DNA from: Megaleporinus macrocephalus
Taxonomy: Eukaryota; Chordata; Actinopteri; Characiformes; Anostomidae
DNA: 64,000 nucleotides
Direction: 5' to 3'
Assembly (NCBI GenBank): GCA_021613375.1
Contig: CM038721.1
Coordinates: 2,878,486 to 2,942,485, forward strand
The translations under genes were made by a program, and so were the position numbers. Shown here piece by piece: positions 1-11,689 of the stretch. Positions within the stretch are counted from its first letter, which is position 1. Each line of letters starts with the position of its first letter. The notes beneath the pieces were generated by a model, which ran no database searches, had not been told where the DNA came from, and saw only the letters and a list, made by a program, of their open reading frames with translations.

Positions 1-451
1 TTTTCTCTTTGCTCCGTGATAAAAGGATGAAGGACTGATATACTACATGTGCTGTTCTGCGTGCTTTTAAACTGTTCTGATTAACAATTCATAATTTAAT
101 GAACGAATGATATAATGTTACACTAAAGTTAAACTAAAGACTCACAGAGAAGCAGTTTAGACTTCAGTTTACTTCAGCCATAGTGCAAATGAAACAGGTC
201 TCGTACATCAGCATTGATAAAAGTCGATGAAGCTGCATTATCTCCACAACACCAACACGGTAAGAATCCCAGAAGAAACTATCTCTCTCAATGTGTCAAA
301 GTACAGGACATCTTCATCCAGATACTGTCGTCACTTTCAAACCACTGAGCAGTGAGTTTACATCTAAAGACTTTTTAACTTTACTTCAGTTGTAGTGCAA
401 ATGAATCAGGTCTGATAGGCCTTGTGTAGCTAATTTCTAAACCATGTTATT

Positions 452-830
<379 letters not shown>

Positions 831-985
831 AAATAAACTATAATTTGGATTTTTTTTGGAGGGGATCAAATTATTGGTGGGGACAATTCAATAATCACTG
901 GATATCGTCGGGACACAAGAAAAACCTGCTGTGATGTTGATGTAGGAGATGTTAATGTGGTCTTGTTGGATTTTTCTGACTGCAG

Positions 986-1147
986 ATCAAATGGACGAAG
1001 GTCTGGCTGGTAGGCAGCGGCAGTACGAGGGGTTGATCCACAGCCTCGGCAAAGAGCTGAACATGTATAAGGCCGCGAATCAGGAGCTCAGCCATAAAAT
1101 AAAGGACATGTGTGGACCGACGGGCCAGCCTGGAGACCAGAGCAAGG
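986..1147 (+). CDS. kif7: kif7 penultimate coding exon (partial gene, C-terminal coiled coil)
   Basis: This internal exon has consensus borders: an acceptor ending TGCAG at 985 and the donor GTGAGT at 1148-1153. It starts with the last two bases of a split codon and ends with the first base of the next one. It encodes about 54 residues beginning QMDEGLAGRQRQYEG. These are charged, heptad-like and leucine-bearing (LIHSLGKELNMYKAANQELS), as expected of a coiled-coil stalk. KIF7 is a kinesin-4-family protein of the primary cilium tip that organises Gli and Sufu in Hedgehog signalling; the motor domain lies upstream of this window. The identification rests mainly on the tail encoded by the next exon. 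An 80-bp intron separates the two exons, and the phases match exactly. Confidence 0.82.
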
Positions 1148-1227
1148 GTGAGTGATGAGCGACTGAATGACTGAACTCTGGATTCTACATTTGTGTAGAA
1201 CAGCTTAATGAAGGATTTGTGTCGTAG

Positions 1228-1592
1228 GTGCCGCGGAGAGGGTCCAATGCAAAGCGACAGGAGACGGCGCCAGGTGCACTCCTGAGCCCGACAGAGTTCA
1301 CAAATCCAGGGAGGAAATGCGGGAGTTGGTGCACGCGCCCCTGCCCCCCACATGGAGGCGCTCTTCCCTCCCCACAGAAGACCAGCATGGCATGGAGGAG
1401 CTTCGACAAAGGGCAGCATGCGAACTTCCAGCCAACAGGATCGTCCAGCCTGCTGTGAACACTGCACATTGGAGCGGGACGGCCTCGTTATCCCTCAGCA
1501 AACCGCGGAGAGAATTCCGGAGGTCGAGCCTGAACACGGGACCCATTGGGTCAAATCCGGCGATTATAGATGTTCGGAAAAATCCCGTCTAG
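1228..1592 (+). CDS. kif7: kif7 terminal coding exon and stop codon
   Basis: The acceptor is ...TCGTAG at 1227. The exon supplies two bases that complete the split glycine codon, then runs open to TAG at 1590-1592. Together with the exon at 986 it encodes the last 174 residues. Recognisable segments are REEMRELVHAPLPPTWRRSS, MEELRQRA, SKPRREFRRSS and the extreme C-terminus IDVRKNPV. From memory, KIF7 orthologues share the PLPP-WRR segment, the EELRQR segment, the KPRRE-RR segment and an end of IDVRKNP plus a hydrophobic residue, so I call this kif7. A KIF27-type relative is the main alternative. Linkage to mir-9 (13.6 kb downstream) also fits the human 15q26 neighbourhood. No frameshift or premature stop is seen. 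No canonical AATAAA lies close behind the stop, so the 3' end is undefined. Confidence 0.85.
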
Positions 1593-2022
1593 GAAATCAG
1601 TGCTTCGGACAGTTTACCCTTCCTCCTGTGCTCACGAAACCATCATGTTTTAGTTTTTTTTTTTTTTTATCACGGTTTAATAAGATATTTCATGTTTAGG
1701 TTTCGTGTACAGGATAAAAGCACTTTTTTAGAGTGTCAGTTTTCTTTGACAGCTTGTCTTGTGTTCTCCTGCCCACAGGAACGTGAGAGGAACTCATTCT
1801 TCTTCCTCCAACACATTGGAAAGGATTTTGTCCACCTTTAACTGTCTTCTGTTTAAAGGGAATGCATCGTTGCAGCTGTGACTAAAGAAAGGTCTTAACA
1901 AACTGAGGTTTTTACTGTTTAGGTGTTAAATTATGTCTCATATTTTATTTTATTCCAGTATCGCGAGCCAGGGTTGGGCGAAATGCCTAGTGACGTCTCA
2001 TCACACTTTCCTAGACTTATAA
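1593..2022 (+). other. Probable kif7 3' UTR / downstream flank
   Basis: AT-rich non-coding sequence follows the kif7 stop, with a T-run around 1656-1668. The 3' UTR presumably starts here. No AATAAA was found in this stretch, only weak variants such as GATAAA near 1713. No other gene is visible. Confidence 0.4.
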
Positions 2023-2181
2023 ACATATCGTCACTGTCCAAAGAAAACGTGTATCTCAAAAATCTCAAAATCTTAAAAATGCAAGTTAATGTGTGGAGCT
2101 ATTATTCCAAGTGGTTTTGGAGCATTTCTGTTGGTCCAATCTTCATTTAACTTTCAGAGGATATAAAAAACAGCGGTGTTC

Positions 2182-2273
<92 letters not shown>

Positions 2274-2320
2274 AATTGAGATGCATGTTTTTCTTTGGAC
2301 AGCGAGCGAGTGATGATATT
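2023..2320. mobile_element. MITE family 1, copy A, with internal (AT)n
   Basis: The left end reads ATCGTCACTGTCCAAAGAAA and the right end carries TTTCTTTGGACAGCGAGCG, so the termini are inverted repeats of about 18-20 bp. An (AT)n tract of about 82 bp (2186-2267) sits inside. This is the first of about a dozen related copies or fragments in the window. Confidence 0.75.
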
Positions 2321-3930
2321 CAGTAACTTGCTTCAGTACAGTACAAATACTAAGTAACATTCAGAATACATTGAAAATGCATATTCATAAGGCACATGGG
2401 GGAAACTGCTGTTGTATTTTTTTATTTATTGCACACTGTTTCTCGCTGATGTTGGTGGCAGTTTACTTCATGTAATTATTATTTTTTTTGTTTCATGTAA
2501 AATTCACTTATTTAAAAAAAGACATTTCGCTTCTCATTTGCTTCACTGATCCTCCCACTGCCGTCTCAGCAAGTCAGCAAATTGACTGCATCCTAATAAC
2601 AAAGAACCTGATCAGGTATCACTATAAAGTGAGCAGTTACATGACTTTCAGGTAATAAAATGTAGATTGCAACAAAGCGCCAGTACAGAACGGAGACTGA
2701 ACAGCAGTTCTTTCTTCTCTGGCTTCATCAGGAACTGTGCACTGATTAACAAGCATTTATGGTGTTTATATATAAATTTCCCATTTAGTAGCTAAATATT
2801 CGAAAAATATTCAGATTGAACCAACCAGTATAAAGCATAGACTGCTCCAGTAATTAATTTGTTTGTGTAAGTACAGCTGTCTACTTTGTTAAGGCTCAGT
2901 TCTGCACATTATGTGGTTTCCAGCATTAAAAGGGGAATTCCACCTGTTTTTCAAAATTTCATTATAACTCAAACCTTGAGATGTAAACAGAGTTAGTTAG
3001 AACGTTTTTATGTGTAGTTATTTATTTGGAGAGAAGCCTACAATCTCTGATTTCTTTAGTGTTGCTGATAGGAACACAGGATTTAGCCAAATAACTTCTT
3101 GTCCGATAAGAACGGCCTCCTGCTCTTTTCCTATTGGACAGGCTTGATTTTAGGTTTAGGTGATTTGGGTAAGCTAAAAATATCCTGTTTTGTGATATAC
3201 CCTCTGGAGTCATGATGTCTACAGCCCAAACTATTATTTAATACCCAAAACTGGAGAACAATATTATAAAACTGAATGTTTTAGACACTATTTTTCCTCC
3301 TCTTAGTGTCCGTCCACAATGGATTAAATAAAATGAATTGATCAGAACAGTTTTTAGACCAAAGCTGACATAAAACAATGCCTCAGACATCAGCCAGTGT
3401 ATTCATAACCATTTCTTATAATAACTTTGTGTAGGAGCTTTTTGAGGTGGTTCCATCTGGTTCCATTCACCTCTACTGTGAACAGTTCTGACTGAGTAAG
3501 TTTCTCTAGAACGGAGCGTTTCACACCAGAACATCCAGAATGACTGTTTATATCCTAAGCTATGTAGTTGTGTAGAAATTATAACAAATCGGCGGAGTTA
3601 CCCTTTACGTTAACGACGCGCTAAAGACACTGTTTACTCCGTTTACTCACACCACCAATCACACTATTACTATTTAAGCCGTTCTAGGTTTGACGCGAAG
3701 TAAGGTGTTCGTTAAATGTGTTGTCTATTTTTGTGTTGCGATTTTAGTGAATTAGTTCGTAAACACTACAACCCTGAAGTCCAACTCGGAATATTAGCGG
3801 ATGAACATATACGTTATACTAGCGTTATGCTTTATCCCGTTGTTGGGATATAAGTAAGAGAAGATTTTGAGAGTTGAGATGTAGTGATAGTGTTAAACGT
3901 GTCATTAAAAAAATAAATAAGAAAAGATTT
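2321..3930. other. Intergenic, no gene seen
   Basis: AT-rich single-copy-looking sequence with short open frames only. No exon pairs, RNA gene or clear transposon end were found. An AATAAA occurs near 2654 without any supported upstream exon. GC and CpG rise mildly from about 3590 towards the tRNA genes. Confidence 0.5.
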
Positions 3931-4003
3931 CGAGCCAGCCAGGAGTCGAACCTAGAATCTTCTGATCCGTAGTCAGACGCGTTATCCATTGCGCCACTGG
4001 CCC
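3931..4003 (-). tRNA. tRNA-Arg (anticodon ACG)
   Basis: The reverse complement is a 73-nt cloverleaf. It has a five-pair anticodon stem TCTGA/TCAGA with loop CTACGGA (anticodon ACG, read as ICG after editing), A box TGGCGCAATGG, and T arm CTAGG-TTCGACT-CCTGG containing one G-U pair. The acceptor stem GGGCCAG pairs with CTGGCTC, leaving G as the discriminator base. No intron is present, and CCA is not encoded, as usual in eukaryotes. A TTTT run follows the 3' end on the minus strand and serves as a Pol III terminator. It is one of a divergent pair with the tRNA at 4510. Confidence 0.97.
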
Positions 4004-4509
4004 TATGAATCACAGAGTCGATACTCTGGTTCATAAGATCGGCGCAGGCGGTTGAATTTCAAAATAAAAGCCATTTTAAATTGAACGCGTTTCTCACTAA
4101 AATCGAAAAACTGCCACTGTTAAAAATGAATCCATTTACAGTTTTTTGCCGCGTGAGGTTTTTATGTTCGATTATTTGTTCATCTTCCCACTAAATTAAA
4201 AGCATTTTCCTCTTTACGCTGGCATCGCTAGCTAGCTCTGGTCTTGAGGGCGTTGTAGTTTGATGCGCGTGCTTGTCGCAACGTTATAGTTAGTAAATTC
4301 GCATTTGAATATAATAGTCCTGGTTTTACGCGTTCTGTTTTTGTGAATATGACTGAAATAAGGTATTTTATTTATTTTAAAATCTTACCGCTAGTGCAGC
4401 AGTGTGCTTAATCACGTTTTCCAGCGGCCTTATTCCAATTTTTTAAACTTGCGCTCACTCGCGCACTATCCGGTGTAATTGGGACGTGTCCGGGTCCAGT
4501 AGCACAGGC
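4004..4509. other. Spacer between divergent tRNA-Arg genes
   Basis: 506 bp of moderately CpG-bearing sequence lies between the two tRNA 5' ends. Neither tRNA needs upstream elements because both carry internal A and B boxes. No exon or repeat family was recognised here. Confidence 0.5.
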
Positions 4510-4582
4510 GGCCTCGTGGCCTAATGGATAAGGCGTCTGACTTCGGATCAGAAGATTGCAGGTTCGAGTCCTGCCGGGGTCG
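4510..4582 (+). tRNA. tRNA-Arg (anticodon TCG)
   Basis: A 73-nt cloverleaf with anticodon stem TCTGA/TCAGA, loop CTTCGGA (anticodon TCG), A box TGGCCTAATGG, and a perfect T arm GCAGG-TTCGAGT-CCTGC with B box GGTTCGAGTCC. The acceptor GGCCTCG pairs with CGGGGTC using two G-U pairs. TTTT at 4586-4589 is the Pol III terminator. There is no intron. It decodes CGA codons. The sequence looks intact and functional. Confidence 0.97.
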
Positions 4583-5102
4583 ATGTTTTGAGACACATTA
4601 CAGTAAACTAGCTGGACTGTGTGAGGCGCTCAAAGGACTGGACAGCCGGAACAAAAGTCGCTATGACAGCAATAGTATTAGCAGCAGGTTGTTCAGAAAG
4701 ATTTTCCTGACAAATGATTCCTAGTTTACAACATCAGCTGAAGTGCAAAAGTACAGTTATATTTTCTTTATTTAATCAGCATTTGTTTCTGTATCAACAG
4801 ACATGCATGTTCTGATGTGCTAGCTACTGTGATGGTTCAACCATTGCTGTTTTGATCCAGTGTACGAAAATAAATATATAAGTATGTATTTATATATTTA
4901 TTTAAAGAGGTCTGCTCATTTGTATGTATGTAGGTTTATATATATTTACATGGAATTGAGTTTAATGCATCAGGTATGTACACAGTCATGTTCATGTTTA
5001 TATGCATATACAATTTGCTCTCCATTCCTCACTCTTTACATTATATCACATTATACCCCTCAAATCACATTATCCTCATTTTAATGGCACTGTGTGTATT
5101 AG
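4583..5102. other. Intergenic, AT-rich, no gene seen
   Basis: Low-complexity TATA/TTTA-rich sequence after the tRNA terminator; no supported gene. Confidence 0.5.
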
Positions 5103-5137
5103 CTACTGGCTGCTAAACTTCCCTCGGGATCAATAAA

Positions 5138-5195
<58 letters not shown>
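5103..5195 (+). mobile_element. LINE-like 3' end with (TATC)n tail
   Basis: The segment CTTCCCTCGGGATCAATAAA followed by about 14 TATC units is the plus-strand counterpart of the element at 452-830. Only the last 40 or so bases of the element body are recognisable. Confidence 0.65.
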
Positions 5196-5196
<1 letters not shown>

Positions 5197-5660
5197 ATCA
5201 ATAAAGATGGCATGTAATACAGGTCTGAATAATTTATATATAAATGTTTTTTTTTGTTTCATTTTAATTTAACTTGGGGCTGTGCATGAAAATCCTCCAC
5301 CACCAACAGTCTTCAGGGTTAAAGTAGAAGGTCTGCTCCGAATGTCAGTAACAGCGTCAGGTCAAGATCTGAAAAGAAAGAGACAAACAAGAGCACATAA
5401 TGAACTTTTGATTTGGTGAAACATTGTGATTTTGAAACAAAGTGATTTGGATATATATATTAGATATAATATTTTCAGATAAATTTAAGTGAATGAACGC
5501 TTACAATAAGATACCTGCCAGAAAATGCTTGTGTGTATGTTATCTGACTGCGTAAACTCAGAGATGTTATGTTATCTGACCTCAAATCAGTAAAGGCTGT
5601 ATGCAATACAGGTCTGAATGATTTACATATAAATGTTTTGTGTATTATATTCCATTTTTT
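5196..5660 (+). repeat. Diverged direct repeat pair (5205-5262 and 5590-5650)
   Basis: Both members contain AATACAGGTCTGAAT followed by a very similar ATTTA(T/C)ATATAAATGTTTT segment and a T-rich run. This suggests an old local duplication or two copies of one dispersed repeat. Family unknown. Confidence 0.5.
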
Positions 5661-7829
5661 GATAATATACAACAAAATCCTGCACACTTCTCCTTTAACA
5701 GGAGCTGAAGATCATTCCTGCAGTTACATCATTGATCCGCTAGATGTCACTCTTCACCTCCGCTCAGACAACAGTGGCTGCCGGGTGGATCAGTGATGAG
5801 CGAACCTCGTTAAGCTTCATCTAATTTATGTTGTTAGTGTTTAGATGTTGCTGCTTTGTTTGCTTTATTTTTTTATTTTTCAGAGAAGCTAAATAAGACC
5901 TGCCCGGCTTTAATGTCCAGCTTTAAGTCCGAGTCTACATTTATGTAGTATAAAAACAGGACCATAATCTGGATTTGTTGGAAATGAGGAGAAACAAAGC
6001 GGTCATTTTGCAACCGAGCAGGAAAATTAAACGATCATAGAATAATTAATAATTATTTTTAATTTAATAACGCGACTGAAACGCTGCACAAAATGTTGTG
6101 TATTAAATCAGTGAGTGTAAACAGATACGACAAAAATATTTAGAATACAAACGGACCTTTCTTTTTTTCTTCTTCTTCTTCTTATTTTTAGTAGTATATA
6201 TATTTATATTATATATATTTATTATTATTATAGCACTGTGTCTGCGCATTTTCAGTCGCGCGTGCACTAAAACGTAGCACTGTTGATTAATTTCCCTGTA
6301 AATACAACGCAAACTCTTCAGCTTCGTTTCTCCTTTAATTTTTTTAGATAAAAAGAAAACTGTGTGAAAAATTGTGATCAGTTATTATAAACTCTCTCTG
6401 AGAAATTTAGTGGAAAATATCTATATATTTTATATCTAAATATTAAACATTAAATGAAATATTAAACATTATATTAGACTTATATTCAACTATAATACGT
6501 TACTAATTATTTAGACTGAAGGGCTGACACCTTTTAGTGGACGCTCGCGCGTGAAGAGAAAGAACATAAATAAAGATAGATAATTAAAATAAAAGTCTGA
6601 ATGTGTACTGACAGACTCCTGAATCAGATCTGGACTCATAAAAAAATCTCACGCGCGCGCTTTAGTCAGGAGGATGAAATTATTATTTTTTTTGTTTAAA
6701 TAAAACAAAATGCAGCGTTTAAACGTATCATATGTAAAACTTGATCACAGTGATTATAAATTTCTAATAAATTTTTCCAGAGAGAACCCAGAGAGAAATG
6801 TTCATCTGAGTGTTTTCACGCGTATCGACGAGGTATTTACATTATAGGAACATTCTAGACAAAGCAGGGCTTTTATATTATTTATATTTATAAACAAAAT
6901 ATGTTGTAAATAAAAATGTGTTTTCTTTATCATTTCTAATGATCATTTTTAATATAATAGACAGCCTTCAAATAATAATAAACATGTTCTGGCTCGGAAT
7001 CCGTTTAATATATAATGAACTGTTTCAAACAGCGTTCGTTCAGTTCTTCGTCTCGCCGCTGGATGTCGCTGCGGTCCCAGTGAGAGAGTTCCAGAAACAC
7101 GTGCTTTGACCATTAGCGCCTTGTTTAAGGCATTTCTTTCAAATTACAGACATCGTTTAAAAAATTAAACCTAAACACGTTAAAGATGATTGTAATAGGC
7201 TTAAAATCTCCTGATGTTTTGAGCCGGAGGAGGAAGCTTGTCCTGCATTAGTTACAATCCACACAGCCGACTGCCCAGTGCTGAGTTAGCGTAGTGTTAA
7301 TCTGGACTCCTGCTAAAGTTAGTTCAGCATTTAAGGGTGTTAATTCAACACTAGATGTGCTAAAACAACACTAGAGGTGATGAAGTATCAGCTCACACGT
7401 TTCTGACACTAAATGAAAGTAAATAGCTGCCAATTAGTATTATGCAAATGCTAGCCGGTGGTTACTAGCCTCCATTCACTGGCGGTTAGCATGTCCAGCT
7501 GAGCTGGTTCTGGCCTGAAAACAGTGAATAAAAGCTTGTTCAGGGCTCTAACCCTTACGTTGGATGCACGAGGCCTTCCTTTGACCCCGCTGACCTGTGC
7601 TAAACTGAAAGGCTGGACCCTTAAACAGAGCACTTAAGAAGATAAAGGCAGGGGTCAGGACCTTCTGCGGCTGTCCACTCAGTCTCGGTGTCTTTACTTT
7701 CTCGTAAAAACGAGCTTTGCTTTGTCGTTAACTAGAACCTGGGAAGAGCTCACTGGGACATAGAGGCATGTTTGTGATGGAAGGTGCTTCCTTCGTTTCT
7801 TTAAACATCACAATAAAAAATGGGGGTCT
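5661..7829. other. Intergenic, no gene seen
   Basis: Mostly AT-rich DNA with short frames. Slightly CpG-richer pieces occur around 5700-5800 and 7030-7110. No RNA gene, exon pair or complete transposon was recognised. Confidence 0.45.
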
Positions 7830-7956
7830 TCAATAAAAGCAGTGGCTCAATTAAGAACCTTTAATTCTATATAAAAGCATTTGTCTCCCTAAATGGTTCT
7901 GTACATGGTGAAATCATTCCTCAGATTAATGGGAAACATAAAAATGTTTTTTCTAT
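7830..7956. mobile_element. GGTTCT-family MITE fragment
   Basis: Contains AAGAACC, TCTATATA and GGTTCTGTACA motifs. The same vocabulary recurs at 8266-8680, 11690-12960 and in the 46.1-48.2 kb satellite. Boundaries are approximate. Confidence 0.4.
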
Positions 7957-7960
7957 ACAC

Positions 7961-8190
7961 CATCGCTGTCCAAAGAAAAACTCGTTTGCCAAATTGGCAA
8001 CTTTACAGAAGATTTAAAAACCAGTCTGTAAACCTTGTGTAAGTCAATGGAACCAAAGTTATGTTGGAGCATTTTCATCATGATATTTTCACACGACGAG
8101 ACCAGCAGCTTATGCGTTCCAATGATGCAGAAAAATAAAAATCAAATGCAGAAATGGAGGTACATGTTTTCTTTGGACAGCGACGATAAA
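7961..8190. mobile_element. MITE family 1, copy B (full length)
   Basis: About 230 bp bounded by ATCGCTGTCCAAAGAAAAA on the left and TTTTCTTTGGACAGCGACGA on the right. The body carries the family signature GTAAGTCAATGGAACC and a GGAGCATTTTC motif. It has no coding capacity, so it is a non-autonomous DNA element. Confidence 0.8.
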
Positions 8191-8265
8191 CAAGCTTGAC
8201 ATCCGGAATTTTCCAGGCAGTGCAGTTTTAGAAAATATATAGTCGTATATATCGTTGTTGGCTCG

Positions 8266-8680
8266 TATATTCAGTTCTAAAATGCTGTACAGTGCATATA
8301 GTTCTGGTTCTATAACAAAGGCAGTGACTCAGTTTAGAACCATACGTTCTATATAGAGCAATTTGCATGGTGGATTGGTTCTTCAGTCTGAGGAAGACAA
8401 AAAAAAGGGTTCTTCTGTTGTTACGAGAATGACGTAGAATTCCTAAGTAGTGCATTCAGTACTAGAATGGAATGGTTTAAAGAATTCTGGTTCTCTACTA
8501 AAAGCAACGGTTCTACTTGGAGCCATGAGTTCTGTATAGCACTGTTTGCATGCTTGAATGGTGCTTTGCATGGTTCTTTAGATTGTGGTGTCGCACCATT
8601 TAAAAAAAGTTCTCCATAGATCCATATACAACACAATCTCCATCTGAACAACCCTTTCAGCATTTAGAACTTATCAATTT
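8266..8680. mobile_element. GGTTCT-family MITE-derived segment
   Basis: Repeated GGTTCT, AGAACC and TTCTATATAGAGCA-type motifs. Two related halves, around 8285-8470 and 8475-8660, look like adjacent or duplicated copies. Confidence 0.45.
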
Positions 8681-8925
8681 ATATATCGTCTTTGTTCAAA
8701 GTGTTTTGGAAAAATGGCTGCTTTACTGGAAAGAACAAAAACCTTCTTTACTTTCAATGTAAGTGAATGGAATCGGAATATTTTCCAAGTTATTTTGGAG
8801 CATTTCTGTTGGCCCATTCCTCATGAAGTCTTCACACAACAAAAGGTGCTGTATTTAAATGATCTAGAAAAATAGAAAACACCAAAAATGTAGATACATG
8901 TTTGTCCTTGTACAGCAAAAATATA
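8681..8925. mobile_element. MITE family 1, copy C (diverged)
   Basis: The left end ATATATCGTC is retained, and the body motifs GTAAGTGAATGGAA and GGAGCATTTCTGTTGG are clear. The right end, TTTGTCCTTGTACAGC, is eroded. Confidence 0.65.
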
Positions 8926-9367
8926 TATAGAGCCATGGTCTTTACTAAAGAACCCCTAAAAGAACCATCTAAGAACCATTAAGTGTAAGGTTAGTAAACA
9001 GTGCCTCTCAATTAGTGGAGAAAAACCGGCCCCGGGATGCTGAAGACTGATTGGTTAATATGGATTATTCCTGGATGCTGTAGACTACATGCCTGTATTC
9101 ACACTTAATAGACATCATGACTCACAAAGAATAAGAGATGGATATTATTTATGGTTCATTTTGCCAGGAGTATTGAAGTTGTTCCCCATTGCATAGCGTA
9201 GTATTGGTACTACCGAATGGCGTTCATCTCTTAATCACCGTGTACATTCCTCTAAATTAATGTTGTTGATGTTTTACAAAGGTACCGCTGATAAAACCAG
9301 AGTGGTGATTTTCTGGATGGAGGTGGGTGAATATTTCTGTTGGTCAGGGTTTGGGATTTTATGTACA
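8926..9367. other. Intergenic, no gene seen
   Basis: Short frames only, with no recognised repeat family apart from isolated AGAACC motifs near 8950-8980. Confidence 0.45.
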
Positions 9368-10515
9368 GTTGCATTCAATTGTGTTTAACACCCATCGCAA
9401 ATTAGGGTTATTAGCAATTTTTTCAAGCTTATAGCTGTTTATAATAAACCAAACAAGAACAATTTAAATGGTTCAGCACAACTAAGTGGTTTCTCCAAAT
9501 TCAACACAAGACTGCAGAATTATTCAACCCTCTAAACAGAATCCCTTATATGAGCCAACATTTGCAAATCAGGTATTTTCTCAAGCACACCTGGTGCAGC
9601 TAATCAAGGGCTTCATTAGTTGCTTGAGATAAAGCACATCAAATATCTGAACTGGCTCAAGGTTTGTTGACTGTCACGTTTGATTCTCAGGAGAGTTGTC
9701 CACAGAGTTAGGAACAAGAAAGCAAGTTGATACAGTGAGAATCAAAGTTTGCAAGCTCAAAATTAAAGGGAAACTGGCTAAACTACCTGGACACGGCAGA
9801 AAGAGAAAGCTACTGACTGCCACCAGGAGTCAGGTCGCCCTTAAGTGACCACAAAGGAGATTTGGTGGCTGCAGGCTTTAGTCTGTAAAGTAAGGCACAT
9901 ACCAAACACTAGTCTAGTACCAAAATACCAAATACCAAGTCTCTATGCCTGAACTCCAAGATGTCCACCAAACAAAACTGGATTTCTTTTAGCCTGTAGA
10001 TCAGCAGGATGTCTGGAGAAGGATGAATAAGGCATATGCTGATAGGAACACCATATCACAGTGAAGCATGACGGTGGTTGCTCTAGGGTTGCTTTGCTTC
10101 TTTCAGTACAAGGAAGGCCTGGTTTCAGAGAGTGTGGCAATCACGGTTGCCTGACTTAAACCCCTTAGAAAATCTTTGGTGGGATTTGAATAAGGCGGCA
10201 CGCAAAACCTAAGACCCAGAGGGCATTGCCCATGAGGAATGGGCTAAGATTCCACAGGAATGCTGCCAGAATCTGATGCCTCACTGTGGATCATATTTGC
10301 AGCAGGTCATTACAGTAAAAGAGACTCTATAAAGTACTTAATACGCTTTTCATGAAGGCGTTGCATGATTCTGAGACTGCAGTCGTCATGGAAAGTCACC
10401 TTCTGTGTTGAATTTGGAGAAGCTCCTTGTTATATTAGTGTTGAGCTATTTAAATGATTGCAAACAGCTGAAACCTAATTTGCAATAGGGGTTGAGTCAT
10501 TCCGATTGAGTCCCC
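9368..10515 (+). pseudogene. Decayed Tc1/mariner-like transposon (about 1.15 kb)
   Basis: The two ends are long inverted repeats. The left end has ATCGCAAATTAGGG and GGTTTCTCCAAATTCAACAC; the right end carries the reverse complements, CCTAATTTGCAATAGG and GTGTTGAATTTGGAGAAGC. Between them the plus strand retains transposase-like phrases. One, at about 10060-10100, resembles the region encoding a GGG-S-M-WGC-type core. Another, at about 10165-10200, translates to NPLENLWWDLNK. These are broken by stops and frameshifts. Length and layout fit a Tc1-like element. No intact transposase remains. Confidence 0.7.
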
Positions 10516-10689
10516 GAAGGCCCCATGGTTTTATATTAAAATAAATAGGGATCATTAGACTGACAGCAGACAGACTGACTAACACTGTCATCAAAAATAT
10601 GACTTTATATGTGTATAATAAAATATCGATACCGGCCGTCTGTGAGTTCTCCACGCCACTGTTAGCCTATGCTGGTTTTTGTAAATGCA

Positions 10690-10960
10690 GTACTGTGTAA
10701 AAGTCCATCCTTCAAAATGAACTCTGAGTATTTAAGTTATTCTTTTTCAGGAGATATTTTCAGTGAGACACTTGCATAAGGAAGGTAAAACTGGGACTCC
10801 ACATTAACAACCACCTGGAAGACGTGCTAGGCCCACCAACACTCCCCCCTCTCAGACAACATCCACAGGTGCTTCTGCCCATCCTTCCACTGTGAGAAGG
10901 CACCTCAACACTATGGGGTCTAAAAGGTTCAAGAAGCTCTTGAGAAAATGAGATACAGAC
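10690..10960 (+). pseudogene. Second Tc1-like transposase fragment
   Basis: The segment around 10820-10920 encodes phrases typical of the N-terminal helix-turn-helix part of Tc1-like transposases (CTGTGAGAAGGCACCTCAAC and neighbouring sequence). It has no intact frame and no recognised termini. It is distinct from the element at 9368-10515. Confidence 0.45.
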
Positions 10961-11457
10961 ACATCAAACAACAAAGCTATATGCACAGACCACTTAAACT
11001 TTCCATTGATCATGGAATTTCTGGAATATCATGGAATTTTTAAAGGTCACTTCCACACATGGGTTGTTGGGGGATTTGACTATTTCTTTGGCCAATTTGT
11101 GGCAAATCAGGGAATTTTGTCTGGAGAAAAATCTAAAGTTTTTGTTGCTGTTTGCTCACCAAATTAATTTCCTGCTTGTTAACCGACAATCACTTCATTA
11201 AAGGTGTGTGGTCTCCTGTACCTGCTAACGAACTGCAGGAACATGCCAGAGAAAAGTAAATTTCATTAACAGTTGTGTGCTGTGTTATAAGCACTGAAAC
11301 ATTTGGTACTGGAAACCAGTAAATAAAGGCCACAGGTTGATGGGTTTGAAATATTGTGGCTGTATTTTACCTCTTTACACGTACAGCCTCTTTTTTACAT
11401 CCATTATAGCTTTTCAGGCAGTGAAAGTCAAAGAAAAGTTAAGGAATTTAAGAATCT
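10961..11457. other. Intergenic, no gene seen
   Basis: A possible diverged DNA-transposon remnant lies at 11030-11150, but no family can be named. Confidence 0.4.

Positions 11458-11526
<69 letters not shown>
11458..11526. repeat. (TA)n microsatellite
   Basis: About 34 uninterrupted TA dinucleotides. Confidence 0.98.
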
Positions 11527-11528
<2 letters not shown>

Positions 11529-11689
11529 GATTTCTATAGATGAGTATATGGTATATTTTTATATATGTCTATGTTTTTCTACATTAGCTGGATGTAACTG
11601 TACATTGGTGTAAGATTCATCCTGTAATGTAATCTCTACTAATAGTTAATAAACAATAGAATAGAAGTTCTTTGTTTGGTTCAGTTGTT

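Noticed and set aside
949..985. Start codon at 949 for the kif7 exon
   Set aside because: The ATG lies in the intron upstream of the acceptor at 984-985; the exon is internal and enters in mid-codon.
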